This document shows positions 1 through 8,913 of a DNA stretch of 64,000 nt, piece by piece. A program made the translations under genes and the position numbers. The DNA comes from Thiohalomonas denitrificans. GTDB lineage: Bacteria > Pseudomonadota > Gammaproteobacteria > Thiohalomonadales > Thiohalomonadaceae. The stretch is taken from the NCBI RefSeq assembly GCF_016841685.1, contig NZ_JAENYR010000004.1:1-64000 (forward strand). Direction: 5' to 3'. Numbering within the stretch: the stretch's first letter is position 1; every line of letters starts with the position of its first letter. The notes under the pieces are model-generated. The model was not told the DNA's origin. It saw only the letters and a list, made by a program, of their open reading frames with translations, and did not search any database.

Positions 1-119
1 CCCCATTCCCCATTCCCCATTCCCCATTCCCCACTCCCCATTCCCCACTACCCACTACCCACTCCCCACTACCCACTACCCACTACCCACTACCCACTAC
101 CCACTACCCACTACCCACA
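1..119. repeat. Heptanucleotide tandem array, 17 units
   Basis: Seventeen consecutive 7-bp units fill the window edge. On the plus strand they read CCCCATT or CCCACTA-type; on the minus strand they are AGTGGGT, AGTGGGG and AATGGGG. The array may continue beyond the window. It overlaps the last codons of the minus-strand sugar kinase, whose final Val-Gly-Ser-Gly-stop is written in repeat units. Related AGTNGNN heptamers recur near 5,542, 32,453, 57,396 and 57,455. Confidence 0.95.
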
Positions 120-979
120 ATCCCTTCAATTCCCTCCTGCCCGCACTTGTGGCCCGCCAGCCTTGCCGCTGCAACCAGCGATGACTGCAGCGATTCCCCC
201 CGAAGCCGGGCATCGATCACTCCGGCATTGAAGACGTCGCCGGCGCCGAGGGTATCCACCACCCGGGGAGGTACGAAGGCGGGCGTGGCCACCGGCTGAC
301 CCCGCCGGGTCAATCCGCAGGCGCCCTGTTCGCCCCAGGCGCAGACGAGATCGGATTCCGGTGCCTCATTGTGGATGCTTTCGAGGAAAGACTCCGCGGA
401 GTCCGCCGCTCGGCTCTCCGCAAAGGTGCGCGAGAACAGCAGTAGATCCACGTAGTGGAAGAGCGCGTCGATTCCCGGCCGGTGCTTTTCCACCTCCAGC
501 GAACAGGGCAGTTTCGGGCGTTCGGTCTTTACCCGTTGCAGCATTCGTTTTACCGCCTCCGGATTGCGGCCTTCAAAATGCACCCACTCCAGTTCCTGCA
601 GGCCGATGCGCGCAAAGTGCTCGAAAGCATACTCCGGCAGGTCGCGGTAGTGGACGATGGTGCGCGAGCCGGTTCTCTTGTTCAGGGTTACATAGGAGGT
701 CGGCACCTTGCCGTGAGAGATAGTGGCGGCGGCAGCGGTATCGATGTGGTGGCGTTCGAAATCATCCAGAATGGGCCGGGCGTCCCGTTCCTCGGCGAGG
801 GTGCCTGCCCACCGGCAGCGGTGTCCGAGCTGGCTGAGCACCACCAGGCTATTGGCCGTATTGCCCCCGCGGTAGATGCGCTGCGCCTCGGCGCGGACCT
901 CGTCGTCCTCGGCCGGGTAGCCATCCACGACATTGATGATGTCCAGGGTGGCGTTTCCCACTCCCAGGATGTTCGCCAT
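104..979 (-). CDS. PfkB-family sugar kinase, ketohexokinase-like
   Basis: A 291-residue ribokinase/PfkB-fold kinase that should phosphorylate a sugar or related alcohol with ATP in the cytoplasm. Visible signatures are the N-terminal GVGNATLDI strand, the GGNTANS substrate loop at residues 38-44, and the DTLGAGD anion-hole motif at 242-248, with D248 as the expected catalytic base. The FEGRN stretch at 135-139 resembles the motif of animal ketohexokinase, so a fructose-type substrate is possible but unproven. ATG start. It begins 4 bp after the queG stop on the same strand, so the two are probably co-transcribed. The last codons lie inside the heptamer array, so the natural C-terminus may vary with repeat number. 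Confidence 0.85.
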   Translation of the reverse strand: MANILGVGNATLDIINVVDGYPAEDDEVRAEAQRIYRGGNTANSLVVLSQLGHRCRWAGTLAEERDARPILDDFERHHIDTAAAATISHGKVPTSYVTLNKRTGSRTIVHYRDLPEYAFEHFARIGLQELEWVHFEGRNPEAVKRMLQRVKTERPKLPCSLEVEKHRPGIDALFHYVDLLLFSRTFAESRAADSAESFLESIHNEAPESDLVCAWGEQGACGLTRRGQPVATPAFVPPRVVDTLGAGDVFNAGVIDARLRGESLQSSLVAAARLAGHKCGQEGIEGIVGSG

Positions 980-983
980 TGCC

Positions 984-2081
984 TTACCCTGCTGATTCCG
1001 AAGTTGCGATACCGTGCTGGTTCAAGGCCCATTCCACATGCTCCCGTACCAGGGGGGAGCAAGCCTCGCGCCGGGCCTGCAAGGCCTCGATGATGGCCGG
1101 TTCCGAAGGGGCGTTGCCGAGCGCTACGGCGATGTTGCGCAGCCAGCGTTCGTGGCCGAGCCGGCGAATCGCCGAACCTTCGGTGCGCTGCAGAAAGCGG
1201 GCTTTATCCCAGGTAAACAGCTCCACCAGCGAAGTGCTGTCGAGTTCGTGACGTGGCTCGAAATCACCCTCGGCCGTATTGGCGGTGAAGCGGTTCCAGG
1301 GGCAGCACAGCTGGCAGTCGTCGCAGCCGTAGATGCGGTTGCCGATGAGCGGGCGCAGCTCTTCGGGGATCGAGCCGCGCAGTTCGATCGTGAGATAGGA
1401 GATGCAGAGCCGGGCATCGACCGCATAGGGGGCGACAATGGCCCGGGTGGGGCAGGCGTCCATGCACGCCCGGCAGGAGCCGCAGTGCGGTTCGGTCGCG
1501 GTGTCGACCGGCAGTGGCAGATCCACATAGATCTCGCCGAGAAAGAACCACGAACCCTCCCGGTGCAGCAGATTGGAGTGCTTGCCCACCCAGCCGAGCC
1601 CGGCCTTCTCGGCCAACGGCTTCTCGAGTACCGGCGCGCTGTCGACGAACACGCGATGGTCGAATGGACCCACTGCCGCCTCGATACGCCTGGCCAGGTT
1701 GGCCAGCCGTTTGCGCATCAGTTTGTGGTAGTCGCGGCCCAGTGCATAACGGGAGATATAGCCCTGGCGTGAATCCGCCAGCACGGCATCGGCATCGGCC
1801 GCCCCTGCGGGTCGATAGTCCATTCGCACGCTGATGACCCGGCAGGTGCCCTCCACCAGCTCCGCGGGACGTGAACGCCGGGTGCCGTGGCGGGCCATGT
1901 ACTCCATGTCCCCGTGAAAACCCGCCTTGAGCCAATCGAGGAAGCGCCGCTCCGCGGCGGAGAGATCGATGTCCGTAATGCCGACCGCCTGAAACCCCAG
2001 TTCCCGCCCCCAATCGCGAATGTGCCGGGCGAGGTCGTTCGGCTCCAGGTTCTGCCGGTCCATGTTATATGAAATTGCCAT
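984..2081 (-). CDS. queG: Epoxyqueuosine reductase QueG
   Basis: Catalyses the last step of queuosine synthesis, reducing epoxyqueuosine to queuosine in tRNA with a cobalamin cofactor and two [4Fe-4S] clusters. The 365-residue product carries the DUF1730 N-terminal region and two ferredoxin-type clusters: C200, C203, C206, C210 and then C253, C256, C259/C260 followed by Pro-Trp, the usual QueG pattern. ATG at 2081 gives a normal length; M7 is an alternative. It is divergent from nnrD with only about 20 bp between the start codons, as in the yjeS/yjeF pair of Escherichia coli. The short shared gap means the promoters must overlap the 5' ends of both genes. Confidence 0.95.
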   Translation of the reverse strand: MAISYNMDRQNLEPNDLARHIRDWGRELGFQAVGITDIDLSAAERRFLDWLKAGFHGDMEYMARHGTRRSRPAELVEGTCRVISVRMDYRPAGAADADAVLADSRQGYISRYALGRDYHKLMRKRLANLARRIEAAVGPFDHRVFVDSAPVLEKPLAEKAGLGWVGKHSNLLHREGSWFFLGEIYVDLPLPVDTATEPHCGSCRACMDACPTRAIVAPYAVDARLCISYLTIELRGSIPEELRPLIGNRIYGCDDCQLCCPWNRFTANTAEGDFEPRHELDSTSLVELFTWDKARFLQRTEGSAIRRLGHERWLRNIAVALGNAPSEPAIIEALQARREACSPLVREHVEWALNQHGIATSESAG

Positions 2082-2100
2082 AGTCGCTATGATAACGGTT

Positions 2101-3582
2101 ATGACTGAATTACCGCTGGAACTTTATCGTGCCGAACAGGTTCGCGAGTTGGACCGCATTGCCATCGAGGAGTGCGGAATCGATGCCCTCACCTTGATGA
2201 ACCGTGCCGGCAGGGCGGCATTCGACGGGTTGCGCCTGCTCTGGCCCGCCGCCAACCGGCTGGTTGTGCTCTGTGGCCCCGGCAATAACGGCGGCGACGG
2301 CTATGTGGTGGCGCGGCTTGCCCATGAGGCCGGTCTGCAGGCAATGGTCCTGAGGATAGCCGGCGTTCGCGAGCCGGGCGGCAGTGCCGGACAGGCCCGG
2401 GAAGCCGCCCTGACCGCCGGCATTCCTGAAGCGATCTTTTCGCCAACGATGCTGGCGGGTCAAGATTTGCTGGTCGATGGGTTGCTGGGCACCGGGTTGA
2501 GCGGAGAGGTGACGGGGGATTTTCGCCGGGCCATCGAGGCATTGAATGCTGCACCGGCACCGGTGTTTGCCCTGGATATCCCTTCCGGGCTGGGGGCCGA
2601 TACCGGGACGGTACTCGGTGCCGCCGTGAAGGCCGAGGCGACCATTACCTTTATCGGCCTCAAACAGGGTCTCCTGACCGGTGATGGCCCGGAGCAGTGT
2701 GGCAAGTTGCGGTTCGATACCCTCGATGTCCCATCTTCGGTTTACGCCACTATCGAACCTTCCGCCCGGCGTATCGGCGCCGGGGCATTGACCGCTTCTC
2801 TCAAGCCACGCCCCCGCAACGCCCACAAGGGATGCTACGGCCATGTACTGGTGGTTGGGGGCGACCGGGGAATGGCGGGAGCTGCCCGGATGGCGGCGGA
2901 GGCGGCAGGGCGGGTCGGCGCCGGTCTGGTCAGCATCGCTACCCGGCGGCAGCATGCCGCCTGGATCAGTGCAGTGCACCCCGAGGCCATGGCCCACGGT
3001 GTCGAAGCGGGATCCGATTTATCGCCTCTGCTGGAGCGGGCCACGGTGATCGCCATCGGTCCGGGGCTCGGCCGGGACGCCTGGGGGCGGCAGATGCTTG
3101 CCCGGGTGCTGGAAACCGGAAAGCCCCTGGTGATGGATGCCGATGCCCTTAATGCACTGTCTGCCGAGCCGGTCTGCAGGGGTCAGTGGGTGCTTACACC
3201 TCATCCCGGAGAGGCCGGCCGGTTGTTGAACAGTGGAGCGGGCGAGGTGCAGACGGATCGCTTCGAGGCGACTCGAAAAATCCAGCAACGTTATGGCGGC
3301 GTGGTGGTGCTCAAGGGTAGCGGGACCCTCGTGGCGGACGAAAATAACCATATTGCGGTCTGCAGCGCCGGCAATCCCGGCATGGCATCGGGGGGGATGG
3401 GGGACCTGTTGACCGGTGTGATTGCCGGCCTTCTGGCACAGGGGCTGTCACTGGCGGAAGCGGCCCGGGTGGGCGTGTGCCTGCATTCGACGGCGGGCGA
3501 TCGGGCTGCAGCCGAAGCTGGCGAACGCGGTCTGATTGCCTCGGACCTGATCCCGCAAATGCGACGGTTGGTAAACCCATGA
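2101..3582 (+). CDS. nnrD: Bifunctional NAD(P)HX epimerase/dehydratase
   Basis: Repairs hydrated NADH and NADPH. The N-terminal YjeF_N domain (about residues 1-215) epimerises S/R-NAD(P)HX, and the C-terminal ribokinase-like domain (about 225-490) dehydrates S-NAD(P)HX with ADP. Evidence is GPGNNGGDG at 59-67 in the epimerase half and GMGD at 432-435 in the dehydratase half. The ORF could be read from further upstream, but the ATG at 2101 (MTELPLELY) matches the family start and avoids overlapping queG. The stop overlaps the tsaE start (ATGA), so translation is probably coupled. Product 493 aa. Confidence 0.93.
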   Translation: MTELPLELYRAEQVRELDRIAIEECGIDALTLMNRAGRAAFDGLRLLWPAANRLVVLCGPGNNGGDGYVVARLAHEAGLQAMVLRIAGVREPGGSAGQAREAALTAGIPEAIFSPTMLAGQDLLVDGLLGTGLSGEVTGDFRRAIEALNAAPAPVFALDIPSGLGADTGTVLGAAVKAEATITFIGLKQGLLTGDGPEQCGKLRFDTLDVPSSVYATIEPSARRIGAGALTASLKPRPRNAHKGCYGHVLVVGGDRGMAGAARMAAEAAGRVGAGLVSIATRRQHAAWISAVHPEAMAHGVEAGSDLSPLLERATVIAIGPGLGRDAWGRQMLARVLETGKPLVMDADALNALSAEPVCRGQWVLTPHPGEAGRLLNSGAGEVQTDRFEATRKIQQRYGGVVVLKGSGTLVADENNHIAVCSAGNPGMASGGMGDLLTGVIAGLLAQGLSLAEAARVGVCLHSTAGDRAAAEAGERGLIASDLIPQMRRLVNP

Positions 3583-4049
3583 GGGAGCAAAGCGTGAGTG
3601 AACACACCGTCGTGTCAGGGGATGCGATGATGATGCTCGGCGAACGTCTGGCCAGGTGTACGTCCGCGCCACTGACCATCTACTTGTGCGGCGATTTGGG
3701 GGCGGGGAAGACCACGCTGGTGCGGGGTTTCCTGCGGGGGCTTCACTTCACCGGGCCGGTCAGGAGCCCAACCTACACACTGGTCGAGCCCTATGAGACG
3801 GAACCGTCGGTCTTTCATTTCGACCTCTATCGCCTTGGTGATCCCGAAGAGCTGGAATTCCTGGGTATCCGCGACTATTTCGAGGAAGACTCGGTCCGTC
3901 TGATCGAATGGCCTGAGCGGGGTGCGGGTGTCCTGCCGGCGCCCGACCTGGAAGTGTTCATTGATTACACCGGGCTCGGCCGACATGTGCGGTTGCGGGC
4001 CTACACAGAGCCCGCACGGAGGTTAGTCAGCTGTTTGGTCCGCTCTTAA
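3579..4049 (+). CDS. tsaE: tRNA t6A synthesis ATPase TsaE
   Basis: ATPase partner of TsaB/TsaD in forming threonylcarbamoyladenosine at tRNA position 37. The 156-residue product has Walker A GDLGAGKTT at 38-46, the SPTYTLVEPY motif at 63-72, HFDLYRL at 80-86 and LIEWPERG at 108-115, all typical of TsaE (YjeE). ATG at 3579 overlaps the nnrD stop by 4 bp; a GTG at 3594 is a second candidate. The C-terminus is slightly longer than in E. coli. About 200 bp of unusually A+T-rich DNA without an ORF separates it from amiB. Confidence 0.94.
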   Translation: MREQSVSEHTVVSGDAMMMLGERLARCTSAPLTIYLCGDLGAGKTTLVRGFLRGLHFTGPVRSPTYTLVEPYETEPSVFHFDLYRLGDPEELEFLGIRDYFEEDSVRLIEWPERGAGVLPAPDLEVFIDYTGLGRHVRLRAYTEPARRLVSCLVRS

Positions 4050-4246
4050 GCAGAGGGTGAGGTTCCCATCACAGTTGTTTGGGTCAGTGAGATTGATTTT
4101 TTGCACCTTTCATTCTAAGTTAGCATCATAAGCTCACGAAGAAATCGAAGAAGACGTTCTAAGTCATTAGTTCACAAGAAAAATCATGTTAGGGTGCCGG
4201 GCGCTTTCGAATCGATGGAAACGGTCCCGACACCGGGAGACGGGAG

Positions 4247-5536
4247 ATGCGCTGGTCCAAGGTGCTATGCACGTTTGTTCTGCTGCTGTTCGGTGGCTCT
4301 GGCTTTGCCCAAGAAGGGGTCGATGGATTGCGAGCGTGGCCGGCACCGGATCACACCCGCCTCGTTTTCGACTTGAGCGGTCCGGTCAAACATAAGCTTT
4401 TCACCCTCTCCAACCCCGAGCGGGTCGTCATCGATATCGAAGATGCGAGTCTGACTACTTCTCTGAAACACAAAAATTTCGGAAAGCTGCTGAAAGGCAT
4501 TCGCTCCGGTGTCCATAATCAAACCGATCTGCGTATCGTCCTGGATTTGGATGAGAAAATCCGGCCAAAGAGTTTCGCCCTGAGTCCGAATGACAAATAT
4601 GGGCATAGGCTGGTAATCGATCTGGAGAAATCCGGGGGATCATCGCACCCCGTGCGCCGATTAAATCAGGTGGAGCGTGCCCGGGAAGTCCTGGTGGCCA
4701 TCGATGCCGGTCACGGCGGTGAGGATCCGGGGGCCTCGGGGCCCAGCGGTGTTCGGGAAAAGACGGTAGTTCTGGCGATAGCCCGCAAGTTGGCCGGCCT
4801 GATCAACAAAGAGCCCGGAATGCGGGCGATTTTGACCCGGGATGGCGATTACTACCTTAGTCTGTTGAAACGGGTCGAAAAGGCGCGGCAGGCCAACGCC
4901 GATCTGTTTGTTTCCCTCCACGCTGACGCATTCCGGGACTCCCGCGTGAAGGGTGCTTCGGTTTTCATACTCTCCAACCGGGGGGCCTCGAGTGAACACG
5001 CCCGTCTGATTGCCCATAAGGAGAACTCTTCGGACCTTATTGGTGGTGTCAGTCTGGACGGTAAAGACAGCCTGCTAGCCTCCGTGCTGCTGGATCTGTC
5101 GCAGACGGCAAGTAATGAGGCGAGTTATAACGTCGCTGAACAGGTTCTTCAGGACATCAAAAAAGTCGGGAAAATCCACAAATACAAAGTGGAGCGTGCG
5201 GCGTTCCGGGTTCTGAAGGCGCCCGACATTCCTTCTCTGCTGATAGAAACCGCTTTCATTTCCAACCCTTCCGATGAGCGTGCGCTGGTTTCGTCGGATC
5301 ATCAGTACAAAATGGCCCGTGCGATTAAAAACGGTATCCGCAATTACTTCCAGCAGTATCCTCCGCCCGGCACGCTGCTGGCCGAACGCCAGACTTATGT
5401 GATCTCCCGTGGCGACACGCTATCGGAGATCGCCCGTCAGTATCGCGTCAGTACCGATGCCATCCGCCATTTTAACGGTCTCAGCGACAACACCATACGT
5501 GTCGGACAGGTGCTACAAATTCCCGGTGGTGGATAA
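4247..5536 (+). CDS. amiB: N-acetylmuramoyl-L-alanine amidase AmiB
   Basis: Periplasmic zinc amidase that cleaves septal peptidoglycan during daughter-cell separation, normally activated by EnvC/NlpD-type LytM proteins. The 429-residue product has a signal peptide (1 to about 21, ending GFAQ), an AMIN domain (about 25-125) for septal targeting, an Amidase_3 catalytic domain (about 148-370) and one C-terminal LysM peptidoglycan-binding domain (about 385-428). Zinc ligands H156, E171 and H225 and the catalytic E334 in LLIETAFISN are visible. The C-terminal LysM and the position between tsaE and mutL identify it as AmiB rather than AmiC. ATG at 4247 follows a purine-rich GGGAGACGGGAG stretch. 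Confidence 0.93.
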   Translation: MRWSKVLCTFVLLLFGGSGFAQEGVDGLRAWPAPDHTRLVFDLSGPVKHKLFTLSNPERVVIDIEDASLTTSLKHKNFGKLLKGIRSGVHNQTDLRIVLDLDEKIRPKSFALSPNDKYGHRLVIDLEKSGGSSHPVRRLNQVERAREVLVAIDAGHGGEDPGASGPSGVREKTVVLAIARKLAGLINKEPGMRAILTRDGDYYLSLLKRVEKARQANADLFVSLHADAFRDSRVKGASVFILSNRGASSEHARLIAHKENSSDLIGGVSLDGKDSLLASVLLDLSQTASNEASYNVAEQVLQDIKKVGKIHKYKVERAAFRVLKAPDIPSLLIETAFISNPSDERALVSSDHQYKMARAIKNGIRNYFQQYPPPGTLLAERQTYVISRGDTLSEIARQYRVSTDAIRHFNGLSDNTIRVGQVLQIPGGG

Positions 5537-5541
5537 CGCTC

Positions 5542-5583
5542 AGTGGCGAGTGGCTAGTAGCTAGTGGTGAGTAGCTAGTGGTC
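5542..5583 (+). repeat. Heptamer array after amiB, 6 units
   Basis: Six 7-bp units (AGTGGCG, AGTGGCT, AGTAGCT, AGTGGTG, AGTAGCT, AGTGGTC) begin 5 bp after the amiB stop. Two inverted units (CGTTACT, CGCTACT) follow at 5649-5662. Between them lies a perfect 11-bp hairpin, GTCCATGCGGG at 5581-5591 pairing with 5613-5623. The same direct-then-inverted arrangement occurs after thpR. Confidence 0.9.
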
Positions 5584-5712
5584 CATGCGGGGCTCTGATT
5601 GCCACACTACTTCCCGCATGGACTGCTAGGCTGTTGCGATCACCGCCTCGTTACTCGCTACTGCTCGATTGGCTTGTAGCAATTGCCGAAACGTCCGGTT
5701 AACCTAACGCAC

Positions 5713-7440
5713 ATGGACGCCGCGCCGCGACGCATTCGACTGCTCTCCTCCCAGTTTGCCAACCAGATCGCTGCCGGCGAGGTGGTGGAACGCCCTGCGT
5801 CCGTCCTCAAGGAGTTGCTGGAAAATAGCATCGATGCCGGTGCCGACCGTATCGAGGTCGAGGTTGAGAAGGGGGGTGTGGGTCTGATCCGTGTGCGTGA
5901 CAACGGTGCCGGTATCCACCATGAGGACCTGGCCCTGGCCCTCAGTCCCCACGCGACCAGTAAAGTGGCCGATCAGAATGACCTTGCCCATTTGAAGTCC
6001 CTTGGGTTTCGTGGTGAAGCGCTGGCCAGTATTGCTTCCGTGTCGAGGCTCTCCATCACCACGCGGCGCAAGGCGGATGAGCAGGGCTGGCGGGCAGAGG
6101 GCCCTGCGGCTGAGATAACGCCGGCTGCTCATCCTCCGGGCACCACGGTCGAGGTTCGCGAGCTGTTTTTCAATACACCGGGCCGACGGAAATTCCTCCG
6201 TTCCGAGTCGACCGAATGGGGCCATCTGGAACAGGTGTTCCGACGTCTGGCATTGAGTCGATTCGAGGTGGGGTTTTCGTTGACGCATAACCGTCGGCGG
6301 ATTCTGCAAGTGCGCTGTGGCAGGGAATCGGATGCCCTGGAACGGCGTATCGGCGAGGTCACGGGCCGGGCTTTTTTGAAAACATCCGTATCGGTCGACT
6401 TTTCCGCGGCGGGACTGCACCTTTGGGGGCGGGTCGCGGGACCCGAAGCGGCACGCAGTCAGGCCGATCTGCAGTATTTTTACGTGAACCACCGGCTGGT
6501 TCGTGACCGGCTGATCGGTCACGCCCTGCGACAGGCCCACCGGGATGTCCTCCCGGTGGGGCGCTATCCCGGCTATGTCCTTTTTCTCGAGCTGGACCCG
6601 ACCCAGGTGGACGTCAACGTCCATCCCACCAAGCACGAGGTCCGGTTTCGGGAGGCGCGGCTGATCCATGATTTTCTTTACCGGGCCGTCCGCGATGCAC
6701 TCGAGCCGGGCCTGTCGGCTGCGGTACCTCAGGTCGAGCAGCCCGCCATTCAGGTGACGCCCTATCCGAAAACCGAATTGCGCCCCGCCTCCGAAACCGC
6801 CATTCGTGAATCGATCACCGGTTACGCCCGCCTCCTGGCCGGAACGGCCGCTGTTCCGCGCTCGACGCCGCGCAGTACGGCGGAGCCGAAGCGGACACTG
6901 GGGCGGCTGGTGGACATTCTTTTTGAAAACTACCTGCTTACCGAGCACGTCGATGGCGCGCGTCTGATTGACGGCGGCGCTGCGCGGGAGGCAATCGCCT
7001 GTCATCGACTGCAAGCAGCCTGGCACGACCAGACGATCCGTCCCCAGCCGCTGCTGGTTCCCGAGTCGCTGGAGGTGGAGAGAGCGGCGGTCGTCCGGCT
7101 GGAGCAGGAACCCGAACGTCTTTCCCGTCTCGGATTCGAGCTCTCACCGATCGGCGAGACCACACTGATGATTCGACAGCAACCGGCGCCATTGCGCCGT
7201 GTGCAACCGATTCCCCTGGCCCGGGCACTGCTTGAGGCCATGGAAACCGGAGTTGATGAGCCTGTGCTGCTCAGGAATCTGGCCCGATGTGCCAGCACCG
7301 CCCATTGCCGAACACTGGATCGCGCGGCGGCAGAGGAGCTGTTGGCGGAACTGGAGCCGCTGGCGGGGGAACTGTCCGGATGCTGGATCCGTCTCACCCC
7401 TGAAATCCTTGCTCGCCTGTTCGAGACGGATTCAGTCTAA
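5713..7440 (+). CDS. mutL: DNA mismatch repair protein MutL
   Basis: GHKL ATPase that couples MutS mismatch recognition to strand incision. The 575-residue product has the ANQIAAGEVVERPASV signature near the N-terminus, catalytic E34 and Mg-binding N38, DNGAGI at 63-68 and SLGFRGEAL at 96-104. The C-terminal dimerisation domain lacks the DQHA(X)2E(X)4E metal-binding motif found in endonuclease MutL proteins; the corresponding stretch reads VDGARLIDGGAAREA. This suggests the non-nicking type used by organisms with MutH-like incision, but no mutH is in the window. ATG at 5713 is preferred over the upstream TTG at 5683 because it begins just before the conserved core. Confidence 0.95.
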   Translation: MDAAPRRIRLLSSQFANQIAAGEVVERPASVLKELLENSIDAGADRIEVEVEKGGVGLIRVRDNGAGIHHEDLALALSPHATSKVADQNDLAHLKSLGFRGEALASIASVSRLSITTRRKADEQGWRAEGPAAEITPAAHPPGTTVEVRELFFNTPGRRKFLRSESTEWGHLEQVFRRLALSRFEVGFSLTHNRRRILQVRCGRESDALERRIGEVTGRAFLKTSVSVDFSAAGLHLWGRVAGPEAARSQADLQYFYVNHRLVRDRLIGHALRQAHRDVLPVGRYPGYVLFLELDPTQVDVNVHPTKHEVRFREARLIHDFLYRAVRDALEPGLSAAVPQVEQPAIQVTPYPKTELRPASETAIRESITGYARLLAGTAAVPRSTPRSTAEPKRTLGRLVDILFENYLLTEHVDGARLIDGGAAREAIACHRLQAAWHDQTIRPQPLLVPESLEVERAAVVRLEQEPERLSRLGFELSPIGETTLMIRQQPAPLRRVQPIPLARALLEAMETGVDEPVLLRNLARCASTAHCRTLDRAAAEELLAELEPLAGELSGCWIRLTPEILARLFETDSV

Positions 7441-7500
7441 CCAATCCTGATTACGCCTTTGCGTGATTTTGTTGAAATATTTGGGCTCAATCTTCCAATC

Positions 7501-8448
7501 ATGTCCGATATGAATACCCGACCCGCTGCTATTTTCCTCATGGGACCAACCGCCTCCGGCAAGACCGATCTGGCGGTTGAGCTCTCTGAACGGCTGCCGG
7601 TGGAAATCATCAGCGTTGATTCAGCGTTGGTCTACAAGGAGATGCATATCGGTACGGCCAAACCCGATCCGGAAATCCTGGCACGGGTGCCGCACCGTTT
7701 AATCGATTTCCTCGACCCGGCCGAAAGCTATTCGGCCGCGCGCTTCCGGGAAGATGCGCTGCGGGAAATGAACGGAATTCGTGCCGCTGGACGCATTCCT
7801 CTTCTGGTGGGGGGCTCCATGCTTTACTTCCGAAGCCTGGAGCAGGGGATCGCGCCGCTGCCCGTCGCCGATGCGGAACTTCGAGGACGCTTGAGTGACG
7901 AGGCGGCCGAGATTGGCTGGAATGAAATGCACAGGCGTTTGGCGACGGTCGACCCGGAATCTGCCCGGAGGATTCATCCGAACGACCCGCAGCGATTGCA
8001 GCGGGCGCTGGAAGTCTATTACCTGACCGATCGCCCGATGAGTGAGCTGTGGCGGGAGGCTGAGGCGTCGGCACTGCCTTTTGCCCCGGTGAAACTGGCG
8101 ATTGCGCCGACGGACCGGGTGGCGTTGCAGGAACGCATTGCGCTACGGCTGCAACAGATGATCGAAGAAGGCTTCGTCGAGGAAGTCGAGCGGCTCTACC
8201 GTCGGGGCGACCTGACGCCGGAGCATCCCTCCATTCGCTGCGTAGGCTATCGTCAGATTTGGAACTATCTTGCGGGTGAGTGGGATTTCGACACCGCCGT
8301 CGAGCGGGCAGTTATCGCTACCCGACAGCTCGCGAAACGGCAATTTACCTGGCTTCGCAAGGAAAAAGGGCTACGCTGGCTGGAATCGGAGGACCCGAAT
8401 CGACTCGCGAAGGCCTTGAAAACCGTGGACTACGGGCCCATTGCCTAG
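7501..8448 (+). CDS. miaA: tRNA dimethylallyltransferase MiaA
   Basis: Transfers dimethylallyl from DMAPP to A37 of tRNAs reading UNN codons, giving i6A. The 315-residue product has the P-loop GPTASGKTDLAVEL near residue 16, DSALVYKEMHIGTAKP, the GGSMLYFRSLEQG substrate loop and GYRQIWNYLAGE, all MiaA hallmarks. The ATG at 7501 gives the normal family start; the TTG at 7459 would add 14 residues without family support. It sits between mutL and hfq as in E. coli. Confidence 0.95.
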   Translation: MSDMNTRPAAIFLMGPTASGKTDLAVELSERLPVEIISVDSALVYKEMHIGTAKPDPEILARVPHRLIDFLDPAESYSAARFREDALREMNGIRAAGRIPLLVGGSMLYFRSLEQGIAPLPVADAELRGRLSDEAAEIGWNEMHRRLATVDPESARRIHPNDPQRLQRALEVYYLTDRPMSELWREAEASALPFAPVKLAIAPTDRVALQERIALRLQQMIEEGFVEEVERLYRRGDLTPEHPSIRCVGYRQIWNYLAGEWDFDTAVERAVIATRQLAKRQFTWLRKEKGLRWLESEDPNRLAKALKTVDYGPIA

Positions 8449-8599
8449 AGTAGGATTATCCGGACCGCCTTTACCGGGTGAGTGAAATGCTATGATAACT
8501 AAGTACGTCGTTTAAATAACTAGCAAAATACGTCACGTGATGAGCTGTCACCTTTTGGGGGCGCGTCTTGCGCCACAGAATAATGAGAGGAGAACTCCA

Positions 8600-8875
8600 A
8601 TGAGCAAAGGGCAAGCGCTGCAGGATCCCTTTCTGAATGCCCTGCGCAAAGAACGGATTCCAGTTTCCATTTACCTGGTCAACGGCATCAAGCTGCAGGG
8701 ACAGATCGAATCTTTTGACCAGTTCGTGGTCCTATTGAAGAATGCCGTAAACCAGATGGTTTACAAACACGCCATTTCCACTATCGTGCCTGCACGCAGC
8801 GTTAAGGTGAGCTTTGCACCACCACCGAATTCTTCCTCACAACCGGATGAGTCTTCTTCGCCCGGCAATTTCTGA
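8600..8875 (+). CDS. hfq: RNA chaperone Hfq
   Basis: Hexameric Sm-like protein that pairs small RNAs with mRNAs. The 91-residue product begins [19 protein letters not shown] and contains the Sm1 segment ([18 protein letters not shown]) and the Sm2 [12 protein letters not shown] signature, followed by a short Pro/Ser/Asp tail of about 20 residues. ATG at 8600 is preceded by GAGAGGAGAA. The 150 bp upstream, after miaA, is A+T-richer than its neighbours and may carry an hfq promoter, though no clean -35/-10 pair stands out. Confidence 0.97.
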   Translation: MSKGQALQDPFLNALRKERIPVSIYLVNGIKLQGQIESFDQFVVLLKNAVNQMVYKHAISTIVPARSVKVSFAPPPNSSSQPDESSSPGNF

Positions 8876-8913
8876 TTGGATGGCTGTCTCTCAGGACAGC
8901 GTGGGAGGCCGCC

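Noticed and set aside
1-119. Window-edge tandem array as a CRISPR or satellite encoding a protein
   Set aside because: Unit length is 7 bp without spacers; the only protein sense is the last few codons of the sugar kinase.
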